Source: Metaphire vulgaris
Lineage: Eukaryota; Annelida; Clitellata; Crassiclitellata; Megascolecidae
NCBI GenBank assembly: GCA_018105865.1
Contig: CM030832.1
Span: forward strand, 28,077,086 to 28,141,085
Length of the DNA stretch: 64,000 nt
Reading direction: 5' to 3'
Below the pieces are notes generated by a model, which searched no databases, was not told the origin of the DNA, and was given only the letters and a program-made list of their open reading frames with translations. A program made the position numbers and the translations under genes. This document shows, piece by piece, positions 45,047 through 60,953 of the stretch. Each line of letters opens with the position of its first letter. Positions within the stretch are counted from its first letter, which is position 1.

Positions 45047-45434
45047 ATTGGTATTCAATGCTTGAACACGGGCCTTCGTTCTTTTTCGTAGAGTTGGACT
45101 GTAACAAAAGCAAGGGCTTATTGCTAGATGGAAGTCCAAGTAGTAGAACTTGCTTCCAAAGTATCAGCCAAAGATTCAACACAATTTCATTTTTGAAGAA
45201 AGGTCGATGTTGCACTGAATGGAAAACATTTCATATTTTGATGGCCTGCAATTATTACTCATTGCATTTATCTGCATAGGATATCTCTTTCATTGCATCT
45301 GTGTTTCTGTAAAGCCATCTGGAAAATATACATGAACACGTGGAAAATTGAAAGCTACACCTACAGGGCTGGTGTATCGTGTAGTGTGCCTGCTTGGCTG
45401 CACTACATTGCCACTGCTATAAATTTTGCATTTT
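45047..45434. other. Intergenic, no gene seen
   Basis: No splice-supported frame. Confidence 0.4.
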
Positions 45435-45560
45435 GTCACTGCCCTCTAATGAGTGAAGGCCAAGTCAACCTTAGGGCTCCTGTGGGTATTGAAGCCACAA
45501 CCTTCGGATCTCCAAACCAATGTCGTTACCGATCTGCTATCTTCCCGCCTCTAAATGATA
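45435..45560 (-). mobile_element. tRNA-derived SINE, uninterrupted copy
   Basis: Minus strand: GGGAAGATAGCAGATCGG (A-box region) and GTGGCTTCAATACC (B-box region), then a body with AGGAGCCCTAAGGTTGAC and GAGGGCAG. It serves as the empty-site relative of the interrupted copy at 46085-47155. Confidence 0.7.
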
Positions 45561-46084
45561 ATACAGTGTCACAATTTACTACGACACCTTTTCTTCATAT
45601 ATCTTACCAATTACAAAATGCTGTTATTTTAAATATGCTATGCTTGCATTGAATTATGGCGATGCAGCTTATTTAAATATGGTATTGTTGTTAAGGTTAA
45701 TTACACATTTTCGATTACATTATGCCAAAATCTAATAGCTACGTTGGTCATTTTTATCCATTTCAAGGGTTGCTTTATGTAGCGCTACTGCCATCTAACA
45801 TAAAATATATTACTAAGTGGTGGCAGACTCTTTATCTTCCTAAAGTAAATTAAAAGACCTGCCTGACAAATGACATTTCTAATAAAAATAAATATCACAT
45901 AGTAACAGTAGCAATGCAGAAATATATGTCTGCAAAATTTAGACAATACAGCTAAATCCCATTAAACTGGACTTTAAGACCTGTAGATATCAAGTGAACA
46001 GCACACACACATACACACACACGTGCATAGGTAGATTGCCATTACTTTCCCCAGACCCATGTTTTACTTCACAGTTTAATGCTG
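45561..46084. other. Intergenic, no gene seen
   Basis: TTTATGTAGCGCTACTGCC near 45773 resembles the GCGCTA LINE-tail signature. A short CA run lies near 46004-46024. Confidence 0.4.
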
Positions 46085-46539
46085 TTCATCATTTTACCAC
46101 CGCCCTCTAGCGAGTAAGGCTGAGTTGATCTTAGGGCTCCTGCTGGCAGTGATGTTAACAAGGACCGACCCCCCAAGGATGAGGATAAGGACAAGGACCG
46201 ACTTCCCAAGGACGAGGATAAGGAAAAGGACCGAACCCCCAAGGACGAGGATAAGGACGAGGACCGACCCTCCAAGGACGAGGACAAGGACTTACCCCGC
46301 AAGCACAAGGACCACAAGGACTGACCCCCAAGGACAAGGATCAAGGACAAGGACCTACCTCTGTCAGACAAAAAAGTCGGATAGGAAAAAACCAAACACA
46401 ATTTCAATTCAAATCACAAAATTAGAAAAGCAAATTTTTGTTTAAAAAACATAATGTAGTCAACAGCAATGCTGCATTTCAAATGCGCCTTTGACTTTAG
46501 CCACCTAGCTATGTTACTGCGCTTAAGAAATTGTCAAGT

Positions 46540-46590
<51 letters not shown>

Positions 46591-47155
46591 GAAAAAGTGT
46601 TTCCAGCAGCTGATCAGTCATGCTGACTCATGCACACACGATGAGGTCTAATTATGAGACCACTTTGCGAAAACACTCGTTCAACTGGAGCCGACGTCGC
46701 AGGGAAACAAAGAATTCTGTTAAAGAATCAACTGGTATTATAAAGGAAACAATGACTAAACATTTAGAGTAACTCAACGCAAGTATGTAGCCAAAATATA
46801 AATCCACATACTACTCTTACCTTGGAACATAATTATCAGTACAATTGAAAATGGTATACAAGTAATTTGGTCCTTATAAGGACTTTTCAAGGACTAAGTT
46901 ACAAGGACCAGGACAAGGACCGATCTGCAAGGATGAGGATAAGGACAAGGACCGAACCCCCAAGGACGAGGATAAGGACGAGGACTGACTCCCCAAGGAC
47001 GAGGACAAGGACAAAAACTTCAAATTGGTCCTTAAGGAGTCCTTAAGGACAAGGACCAGGACAAGGATTAACATCACTGCCTGCTGGTATCGAACCCAAG
47101 ACCTTCTGCTCTATCGCCCAGTGTTTTTACCACTCTGCTAACTTCCCGCCCTGTT
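46085..47155 (-). mobile_element. tRNA-derived SINE split by a hAT-like insertion
   Basis: The SINE occupies 47155-47080 (A-box TTAGCAGAGTGGT, B-box GGTTCGATACC, both close to consensus) and resumes at 46146-46085 (AGGAGCCCTAAGATCAACTC, GAGGGCGGTGG). The two halves join at CCTGCTGG, which is present on both sides of the insertion. Confidence 0.85.
46147..47079. mobile_element. 933-bp hAT-like non-autonomous element with subterminal arrays
   Basis: Inverted ends CAGTGATGTTAA and TTAACATCACTG; perfect 8-bp duplication CCTGCTGG (46139-46146 and 47080-47087). Direct arrays of an approximately 31-bp unit (AAGGACGAGGATAAGGAC plus GACCGACCCCC) lie near both ends (46160-46360, 46895-47065). The middle has a (TAA)n run (46541-46588) and no transposase. 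Subterminal repeats are typical hAT transposase contact sites. Confidence 0.9.
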
Positions 47156-48037
47156 AAATACATACTCATAAATAAGAAGCAATTAGTTTCAACAAACCAT
47201 CAACCTATTGGGTAGGACTCAATAGTCTATATCTACTATCAAATGTACATTGCGTACAAAGAAATTCAACCAACCGATTCACAATGGATGCACCACAAAT
47301 GCAAAAGAAAACACATTTGTTTATCAACACAGACAATGCCTACTCATATGCATGCAAAGCACATGTGTGGGAAGCCAATGTATGACTCGGTGACTGCAAA
47401 TGGCAAATTAACTCTGCACAACCTTAGCAACCGACAGCATGATTTAAAGCAATTATCTGTAATTATGTTCCAGAATTACATTACCTTAGGATCCAGAATT
47501 ACATTACCTTAGGAATATCTTACAACTATGCACAAAAATGCCAATGCACTTGATGTGGAGCAGTAATCAACACGAAAACGGTTAATCATTACATCAATTT
47601 ATGTTAACACTTATTCTATGCAATTACCGGTAATTTAATTTAAAACAGACCTTAACGATGATATACCTGACATATGAAAACTTGTAAAGCCTCGACTAAA
47701 TGCCATAATGAAATTACCGTGCACAGGCAAGGACACAATTTAAATCCTTACCAGCTTAAAAATACAAAAATTTTAATCAAATCATTTTGCATTCATGAAT
47801 ATGTTGCCGCGAATAAGTGCTCCAGACAAGCACGTGCGCGTGAAAGGAAAATGCAATGCATATTGTATCCTGCGTGAAATGGAAAACTATCCAACTCACA
47901 GAATCCACCAAAAACTCAAAACAATTAGAACATTCAGTCAGAAGAAGCCACAACTGTAGCATTCATTCAGGTCATACAAAACACACAAGAAACTCGTTTG
48001 TTGCTTTGACCACATCAGCAGAAGCGGTGGTTGATTG
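47156..48037. other. 3' flank of Ral, no other gene seen
   Basis: Holds the presumed Ral 3' untranslated region. I see no clear polyadenylation signal. Confidence 0.4.
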
Positions 48038-51792
<3,755 letters not shown>

Positions 51793-52724
51793 CTACAAAA
51801 AACAGCCAACACTGTAATTAGCAAGCGTTAATGAAAAAATAAAACCTGAACTTTGATTACACAACTACAGCATAACCCGCATAATCGCATAACACCATAA
51901 AAACCCAATCCAGTGTTTTGTGCGTACAATTAATTATCAGACTTCCCGGCTATTCGCATAGACCAGTTAATCGCATATGCAAGGCTTGCACGGCACCTAT
52001 GCAATTAAGAGGGTTTCACTGTATTGCTGTTATATACTTTCAAAAAACTGCAAAGAGGATAAATAAAGCTTACCATACTATGAAGCCAATCAGTATTTGT
52101 TTAGTGCACTGATTAATCAGCAGGTTCACTATGAAACCATCTAAGTTCAAGAATTTTCAAACACACAGAAGCCTTCCACAAGGTTCATGCAGACAATTCA
52201 AAGCTCTTCAAACTCTCTTAAACATTCATTATAGGCTGAGCCTTTATTGGTTCCTATTGAAAATTTCACAGTTAATCGTAATTTCCACTGAAATTACCCC
52301 ATTCTTCCCCAGCAGCAAAATCAGGAACATTGCCAAGTGTAATTCAATGAGTCTTCCTAATTAAATCAACCAGACATAAGGTCTATCAGTATTAACACAC
52401 GCAGTCTGGCAAAACCCAACAGATTACTATATATCCATCTCAGTCATAAGGAGCACTGGTAATTTAACTCATCTAAAATCATTTGAATGTCAATTATGAC
52501 TACACACACACACTAACACACAAACATACATACATATACACACGTACATACACACATACATACATGCATGGTTAGTACTGCCCCTGATAAACCAAGAAAT
52601 GGCACATTCACAAGTTGTGTAATTGCAACAAGAAGCGATGTTTTTGGTTGCCTGATCTATCAAACAGGCATCTGGAGCAGGCCTAACCCAAGTTGATGCT
52701 GTCATTTTCTGCTTAAATGACTTG

Positions 52725-52836
<112 letters not shown>

Positions 52837-52957
52837 ACAGGTCAAGTCAACATCTCACATGACAGGTTACAGCCAGTCACAAAAGTGCCTTGGTCAACTT
52901 CATTTCACCAGTTCTAGTGATGGAGTTTTCCTTCACATAACACCTCAGAGGATTTGG

Positions 52958-52960
<3 letters not shown>

Positions 52961-53028
<68 letters not shown>
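52961..53028. repeat. (TA)n microsatellite
   Basis: Pure TA run. Confidence 0.95.
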
Positions 53029-53029
<1 letters not shown>

Positions 53030-54014
53030 CAAACTTTTCAGGAAATCAAAAACGTACAGTACATGTGATACAACAGCAAAATACATACACACAAAAAACA
53101 AAAATCATATATATATACCTATTCAACTCTTTCAACTCTTTGTCACAGGAAAGCATGCTTAGTAATACTGTATTGATTCTCTGATTCTCTGACTATACTT
53201 GAAGATAAAATCATCTGATTCCTGTTATCAGCATGAGGATTTCTAAGAATATGTATTCCAGATATCAAAATTATAACACATAACACTTTCTTAATTATTT
53301 TTTCATGATTCATATGCTGTGTGGTTCAGTGCTGTCTCATTGCTCAGAAATGCTTTCTAGCCAAGAGCATTGCAGAAATACATTTAAAATACAAAATCGA
53401 TGAGAAGTTAGCCTCAGTAAAATTAATGTTAAATCAGCTGCATCTCATTCCACAAAAGACAATCGTAGGAAAGTGAGTTACCAATCTACCGCCTATAATA
53501 CAACATTCACTTTAATACCCTAACCAAGATTCAGTCAGTAATGCAACTAATAAGAACCGGAGGCTTCATTTATCAGATATATAATAGAAACATTTTGCTG
53601 TTAAAAAGGGTGTTTGGATTTAGACACTCAACACCTCAACCCTAGGGCTTTTATGAAACAGCCTACACATAAACCAATTCAGTAACACATACCAGAGCTA
53701 CATATAGGATGTCATGCAGTCTCAAGGCAATGAATCAACACAAGAATCACAGTTCACTAAACAGGCACTAACACAGGGGGGTGGGTAAACTTTTTTCATA
53801 AAGGGCTGATTGAGTAAAGGGCAACATGAGTTCCGGCTGTAAGTCAAGTGGGTCATGAGACAACATGCACCTTGTAACAATAATTTAAATTTTATTTCCA
53901 AAGCTCATGTTTGTGTAGTCAAACAGTTGTACAAAACAGACAACACATTTTAAAGAAGATAAATTAATATTAGATTCTGAACATTTATTTACTTTTACTC
54001 TGAACATTAATTAA

Positions 54015-54038
54015 CTACTACTACTGCTGCTGCTGCTG

Positions 54039-54087
<49 letters not shown>

Positions 54088-54110
54088 CACTACTACTACT
54101 ATTATTATTA
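54015..54110. repeat. (CTA)n/(CTG)n microsatellite
   Basis: CTACTACTA run with a short CTG stretch, passing into ATT. Confidence 0.9.
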
Positions 54111-55276
54111 TTTGCTGTTACTATTTATTACTATTACTATTATTACTATTTACTATTAATATTTACTATTATTTCTTTATACTGAGATTTTTGCAGTTGA
54201 TAAAAATTTCCGACAAGTTTTTGTAGTTACGTTATAGGTTACTTGCTGATAAGTGCAAGGACTGCAGATCAACATCCATAGAGGCCTATTTTTTGAGTTG
54301 TTAATGTTTAAAGGTGAAAATGTCTGCTTGCAGAACCAAAGGCAGGGAAAGACATAATAGTAAAATTTCTTAATATTCCAAACTTGATGATGTCAAGAGA
54401 CGAATAAAATTCTGTTAGTTTTGAAGTTCAAAAAAACTCCTTCAGAGTGTTTTCACTTTGGAGATCTATCAACTCCAGTTGGAATTCTTCTGCTGCTGTT
54501 TATACATTTGCTGTGCAATTTTAGAATGTTCCAACAGGACTACACATTTCAATTATTTCCCACATTTCAGAGACTTATTATTCCTTTTGTCAAGCAAAAA
54601 TCAATGAGCTAATGCAATGTCTATTGTATTTAAGCAGTCAACCACTCAACAACAACTCCATTGGTTTCAATCCTGTGGCACTATTCAGTCAACCATTAAA
54701 GACTGTGACCAAGGTGTAACACCACATATAAATAAGCAGCTAAACACAATATAAGCAAATGCCATAGAGGAAATATTCAGATCTTCAGTTTTAAACAGTA
54801 AAACCTCATTAACATCAGACATAAGCAGCCATGTGGAATATGTGTTCCTAACTAGTGATGATGGTTGAAATATTTCAATTTGAAATATTTCATGTGCTTG
54901 TGAAATTTTTGAAAAATTTCAAGGGCATGCAATTTGAAATATTTCAAGATTTTTTCTACCTTTTTTCTCGGTACCACGTGTATTTTTTGTTATTGGTATA
55001 GGTTTTCCAAAAAGGAGGAGTGACAGCACTGACTTTTTTTATATACCTCCAGTCACTATGCCTCCAGTTATAAATAGCAGGATTTCTTTATCTCTAACAG
55101 ACTAAAACGAACAGAAACTATCAATAATACTTAAATTCCAACTTAATATTTTATAAATGAAAGAATTATTCAATTACAATTTTAACACTTTGATTGATTA
55201 GCAAAAGTTATAAAAGTTTTGCTGACATATTATGAGCAGACTAGTAAAGGAAGCTTTCACAGCAGTGTTACAGTAG

Positions 55277-55950
55277 GTTATAGATATGAAAAATTCACAG
55301 GAGTGATTAAACGAATTAAAACCACATTTTCTTGTGTCTCAATCTTCATTACGTCAAACCATACTAGAATTGTCAATAAATTCTGTCTCAATTTTATTCT
55401 AGAGTGTTCGAAATGCCACGAAAAATGTTGAGCCATTTGAAACTACATAATACAGAAATCTATTCTCTGTCAAATGTCTACAAAGTTGATCAAGAGATAA
55501 GCGGGGTGGTAAGTTAGCTGGTTTCCTGTTTCGCAGGCTTTATAGACCACAAAAATTATAAAATTGATATCCTGTTTGACATTGGCCAATGCAAGGACTA
55601 TTGCTATAGTAGGCCATAGATATGAAAAACACAAGAGTGATGAAACGAATTAAAACCACATTTTCTTGTGTCTCCATCTTCTTTACGTCAAACAGTATTA
55701 GAATAGTCAATATATTCTGTCTCAATTTTATCCTAGTGTTCGAAATGCCACAAAAAGTGTTGAGCCATTTGAAACTACATTGTACAGTCTTTCAGAAATC
55801 TATTTTCTGTCAAATGTCTACAAAGTCGATCGAGAGATAAGAGGGGTCTTAAGATAGCTGGTTTCTTGTATCGCCGGTTTTATAGACCTCAAAAGTATTA
55901 TAAAAATGATACCCTGTTTCACATTGTCCAATGCAAGGACTATTGCTAGT
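55277..55950. repeat. Tandem duplication, two units of about 336 bp
   Basis: Unit 1 starts near 55277 and unit 2 near 55613 (TATAGATATGAAAAA and CATAGATATGAAAAA). Shared blocks: AACGAATTAAAACCACATTT, GTCAAATGTCTACAAAG, GCAAGGACTATTGCTA. Diverged by substitutions and small indels; not coding. Confidence 0.85.
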
Positions 55951-57094
55951 AATCCTAACACTTAATCCACTACAAAGAAGTTTATTGAGCGTGTGAGACA
56001 ATTCATGTCAACCAGGTCTGTTTCAACAGGGTTGAACTGCACACATGTGTATACATATTGCAGGTGGATAACAACAAAATAAAAGAAGTAATAGAAGACA
56101 AAACTAGATAAAAATGCAAGAAAATACAGACATGAATCTATAGAGAATGCAATCACAATTTATATTTTGCTAACAAAGAAGAGCAATTTGAAGGAACAAG
56201 ATTTCAATTCTGACACAATACATAAGACTGCAAAAATGTTCTTTTATGCTGAGAAAATGACAGGTAATCGACATAAGAAACATCCACCTACAAAACTGCC
56301 AACAAAACATATAAATGAGCCAAAGGTTTGACTGGTATCAGAACTGCTTTGTAAGGAAATTTTACAATTGGATACAAGCATATCCTGAATTACAAGAATC
56401 TTGAAATCTGATAAGCAGATCTGAAAGATTGAGTAAACTTAAAATGTGATCCCACAAGAATAACAACGTAGATAAGCAGAAGAAACACTGACCAATAAGT
56501 TAGAAAATACTCCAACAGCAATGGAATGTATCTAATAATAGTAACCATAAAAAATAAACAAAAAACTGGGAATGAGAGAATGTGCAAATGGTAGAACAAT
56601 ATACAAACTCATGCTACGAATTCATAAAGAAAGTTAAGTCAAACCAAACCAAGACCTCTAATTGAGCTCAGTAAATCTCTGATTAGTAGTTTCTGTTTAA
56701 TCTAAATAATGTCCAAATTACGACTCAGCATTAATATTGCTATTTTATTCACAATTTATAAGGGCAAAGGGAGCCTATTGAACATTATCCAAGCATATGT
56801 GATCACCATCCTACCACGGACTGCTTCACTATTCTTAAAATCCATCTAAAAAATTGCAAAATTCTTGTGAAATCAGACATTAAAATCTCACTTTTGCATA
56901 ATCTGAGTCTGTCTTATGGCAATTATTTCATTTTGCCTTCATTCCATATTTAGCATAAACAAAATAAGTTCAAGTTGGGACACAAATCTACATAAACATC
57001 CCCACAAAGCCTTAATCTAGTCTGATTTTCCTCTGATATCAAGTAGTGCCGGTAGCAAAAGCGCCAACAGACACGACTGCATATCAAGTAATTA

Positions 57095-57150
57095 AGTAAG
57101 CAAGTAAGTAAAATCTCGTACATTTATATAGCGCTTTGAGGAGTAGTACA
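57095..57150 (-). mobile_element. LINE-type 3' tail with ACTT repeats
   Basis: Minus strand reads AAAGCGCTATATAAATGTAC, then GAGATTTTACTTACTTGC. Same signature as 38551. Confidence 0.55.
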
Positions 57151-57644
57151 GTAGTAGCTGCTTATTTTTATTCGCTTATCAAGGTATACAATTAGCTATA
57201 CTAAACATGTACAACCTGCAAGTCATCTGATAAGTGAAGGTGGGAGACAAAATATTACGTCTACTGGCCAAAATGTGATACTGATGCGCAGTAATTAACG
57301 TCAAGTAAAGCCGTACAAACGTCTTGAAATTTCAAAATGTAAACTAAAATAACATATTCTACTCGGAATAAAACGAAATAACGACGAGGCAAACAGATCA
57401 CAGTGTCGGTAATACGCCCGCTTTTTAATCATCTGGAGAGGGTCTTTAGCTGTGTGACATAGGCCTACCTCCTGTCAAATACAGAAAAATCCGTTGGCGT
57501 CTTTACAGAGCCGTAAATTAGCATCAAATTCCGTGTCAGACTTAAAGTCAACGAAACTGTCCAGTGTTTAGATTCCAATCGGAGATTAAAGCGAAATAAT
57601 AACAACACTTTTTCTTTGACGACTCAACGAAACGTAAGAACATA

Positions 57645-57665
57645 AACAAGAACCGGAAGTTGATT
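57645..57665. promoter_or_regulatory. Candidate ETS-type promoter site
   Basis: ACCGGAAGT at 57653-57661 matches the ETS consensus often found at TATA-less housekeeping promoters. The surrounding 57,600-57,700 is less AT-rich than its flanks. Its link to Ral transcription is a guess. Confidence 0.25.
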
Positions 57666-57699
57666 AGTGATTACACAGCGACTCAGCGACCCTATTATT

Positions 57700-59600
57700 C
57701 CTCCAAACAGCGACCAGATGAAACTGAGTCAATGTTCTGAAATACTTTTTAGCAGCTTTCTCTGCCTGTATATGCAGCCATGAACTACGAATTATGGGTT
57801 TAAACTGAACTGAGCGCTTGTAAATAAGCTGGCGCACTGCACCAAGCTTTGACTAGCACAATAGAAATGTGGTTCGCGTACTTACTTATCCACTTACAGA
57901 CTTACTCACTTGTTTACTTATTTACACCGTTGCTAGTATAGAGTATAGACTGAAATAAGGCTGTAAGTTTGACGCCATTATGCGATCGTATATGCGACAA
58001 ATTTTTCAACGCGCCGCATTTTCAGCCGTTTTTCTGCATATGCGATTTTGCACAAATATGCGGCAATCTTATCCGCATTTTATGCTATCTTCGTCACATA
58101 ATTTTATATAGCACTCCTATTTCCCTAGTATCTAATATAAGCTTATACAAAGATTTACAGAAGGGTTCAGCGCCTGTATGGATGATCTTTTTTTGCACGT
58201 CATCACTTTTTACCGAAAACCACCGCAACTTCAGCAAATGTGAGGCGCATAAATGGGAAATTCAGCGCATACGTGGGAAATTTCCGCAATTTTCCACCGA
58301 GAGGTCTAGTCCCGTTTTCCCTGCCGTTCCTGAAATTCCTTTGTAGGCCTACAAGCACGCGGGTAATGTGCTTTAATAAGAATAGACGCTTGTACGGCTT
58401 ATTGGTCGGTAGGCCTATACCTATTATTAAAAGTCAGTTCGGTAGGCCTACTTCGGCATCGGTAGGCCTAGGCCTATGGCTAAATATCGTGATATCGGTA
58501 TCGGCATATTCGGTATTTTGTCGATCGACGCCGACGTAACAGCGTATGAGATCTTCGCTGCCGACATCAATTGCTGCTAGGCCTACACGATGTCGCCGTC
58601 TTCTGAATCTAGGCCTATAGGCCTATACCTGCACATTCAGCGAAATTTCACGGTTGCAGAGTGTATACTCTCGTTTAATGAGACAGAAAAATCCATCTCC
58701 ACGGGAACTTCGGGAAGCAACTATTAGGGGCCTATTATTGATGTTCATTCGTAGTACACACCTCCAGATTGTAGGCTATAGACCTACTTCTTGCTACCCT
58801 GTAGTCTACTGAGAATGTTCGCACAAATAAAGATTCCAGGCTAATACGGTGAAAATCATTCGGTTGTCACAACTCCACGACTCCTGCGCGATCATCTAAC
58901 AATAGCGATATAAGCTACGATATAGGCTATGTCGAATGGCGACGTGCCCCCCTATTCCGGAATCCTGGCTACGCCAATGACTGTTACCAGTTACTAACAG
59001 TACGGAACTATAAGCCTAAGACTTAGTGATTGTTGAAAACAATGGTGTACAAAGACACCAAAAGATGCGTCTCTCCGCATGCTGATCAAAATTTATAATG
59101 TCCAGCATGCAGCAAAAGTTTGCCATCCCTGTTCTATATATACTGTTATATTCTATTTCTAGACCTATCTGGCGTATTTCATTTCAGTAAACCTATGCTT
59201 CTTTAACACTGACAGCGCCGTAAATAACCGATTGATCAAAGCTATGAATGCTGACATGTAAAGAAGTAAAATGCTGAAATTTCCAGCTGAAGATTCACTT
59301 GAAATTAGCTTAGATGCTGTACAAAGTAACAAAACGATGTTTCATTTGATTTATTTTAAAAGTACCTAATCTATCAAATATCACAGTTGTAATGCTTCGG
59401 AAATTATTAAACAGTCTAACGATAACGATTAAAGCTACGATAATTATAGGCATTTAGTTTGTCTTTTCCTATAAAAACTAAAGGTGCACTGTGCTCTATT
59501 TATTTCAATAGCAGTTCAAAACTATAGCATAAGTTCTAAACTTAACCTCTAAACTCAGAGGACATGTTTAACCACAGATCAGTCACTTAGGCCTATTACT
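57700..59600. other. Intergenic, no gene seen; lone MITE right end at 58945-58980
   Basis: GTGCCCCCCTATTCCGGAAT followed by CCTGGCTACGCCAATG at 58945-58980 is a right end of the CAGTGGCGTAGCC family without a partner. TAGGCCTA palindromes are frequent at 58,400-58,640. Confidence 0.45.
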
Positions 59601-59604
59601 ACTA

Positions 59605-59804
59605 TGATATTTGTAAGAGGAAGAGGGGTCCTTGTTGCTGCTGCTTCTGATATATCCACCTTTTTAATAGCAAGTGGAAGAAGAAACAGAGAAATTGGAA
59701 ATCTGTCTGACTTATACTGGATTCGGCAATGGGGAATTACGATTCAAATCAGAGAACGACCATCGATTAATGGTAAAGCATTGCTAGAATGGCGCTATAG
59801 AAGT
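59605..59804. other. LINE-type 3' signature before microsatellite
   Basis: ATGGCGCTATAGAAGTTCAAT at 59788-59808 is the recurrent LINE tail, leading into the GAT repeat. Confidence 0.45.
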
Positions 59805-59811
59805 TCAATTA

Positions 59812-60040
59812 CTATGATGAAGATGATGATGACGATTATGATGTTAACTACGACGATGAGGAGGAGGATTATAACGACTACCACGATGATGATGATGATG
59901 ACGATGATGATGTTGTTGTTGTTGATGATGATGACGACGACGATGATGATGATGACGACGATGATGATGATGACGACGATGATGATGATGACGACGATGA
60001 TGATGACGACGATGATGATGACGACGATGATGATGATGAT
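59812..60040. repeat. (GAT)n/(GAC)n microsatellite, interrupted by a MITE
   Basis: Continues after the MITE at 60211-60250. Confidence 0.9.
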
Positions 60041-60208
60041 CAGGGCGTAGAGACGGGGGTATATCGGTATATATACCCCCAAATCAGTCTACCTTAAAGT
60101 TTTTTATGTGATTTATATGTGGTTATATGTAGTTTATATATGGTTTATAGTTAAGGTTATACCCCCCAACATTTATACCCTCCCAAATCAAATTTCTGGC
60201 TACGCCCC

Positions 60209-60210
<2 letters not shown>
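60041..60210. mobile_element. hAT-like MITE, CAGAGGCGTAG/GGTATATC family, copy 3
   Basis: Ends CAGGGCGTAGAGACGGGGG and CTGGCTACGCCCCTG; the 8 bp on both sides read ATGATGAT, though inside a GAT microsatellite this duplication is not informative. GGTATATCGGTATATATA near the left end is shared with copies 1 and 2. Confidence 0.85.
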
Positions 60211-60250
<40 letters not shown>

Positions 60251-60953
60251 CGTCCTTCGCATGTGACGTGTGAGACTATCAAATACCACGCTCCTTACTT
60301 ATTATTATTACTGATGGGAATCATGGGATGGATCCAGTATACTGAGTATAGAACTCTGTACTTGGCTGTGAATCGAAATGTGTGACGGTAGAACATGAAA
60401 CAATAATAATGCTCTACCAACGCCCTCAACAGTCTCTTATCCTTAAATGCGCCACCGTTGTAAGAAGATGCCCGATATAGACGGTGTTCGATTTGCAGGG
60501 ATATTCCCTTCCAACTATGTTTGTGGTTCCAGGCTGCCCATTGTACCACAGGTGGCCGCATATTTTGGTCCGTCAGTAGTCCAACCCCCATTACCGAGTT
60601 TAGAAAATCGAACATTGCGTTCCCTCCCTCTGTCAAAAGAGTCCACATAATTATTAGTTTAATGCCAAAGAATACCGGCTTTCGGGTAGCGCCATAGAAA
60701 TTTGGGTTTCTTATTTACTTACTTACTTACAGCTAACAAATGGACCTATTTTCCAAATGATTTAGCGCATTAGGCCTAGCTTCACAGATTTTGGTCCTCT
60801 GTGCTTTTGATGCTACACTGCTACAATGGACATACTTATGCACGTCGCGATTGGCCTACATGTATAAAGACCATCGTATATACTTGTATGATAATTATTC
60901 TCAGTAGCCGTTAGCCTCTTTAGCCTTCTAGATTCGAAAAGAAATCCTCTACG
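60251..60953. other. Intergenic; LINE-type 3' end with ACTT tail at 60680-60730
   Basis: GTAGCGCCATAGAAATTTGG then TTACTTACTTACTTAC. A 117-codon minus-strand frame (60648-60295) upstream of it probably belongs to that repeat; no domain recognised. Confidence 0.4.

Noticed and set aside
60295..60648. 117-codon minus-strand frame with protein-like composition
   Set aside because: Lies directly upstream of a LINE-type 3' tail on the opposite strand and has no recognisable domain; more likely part of that repeat.
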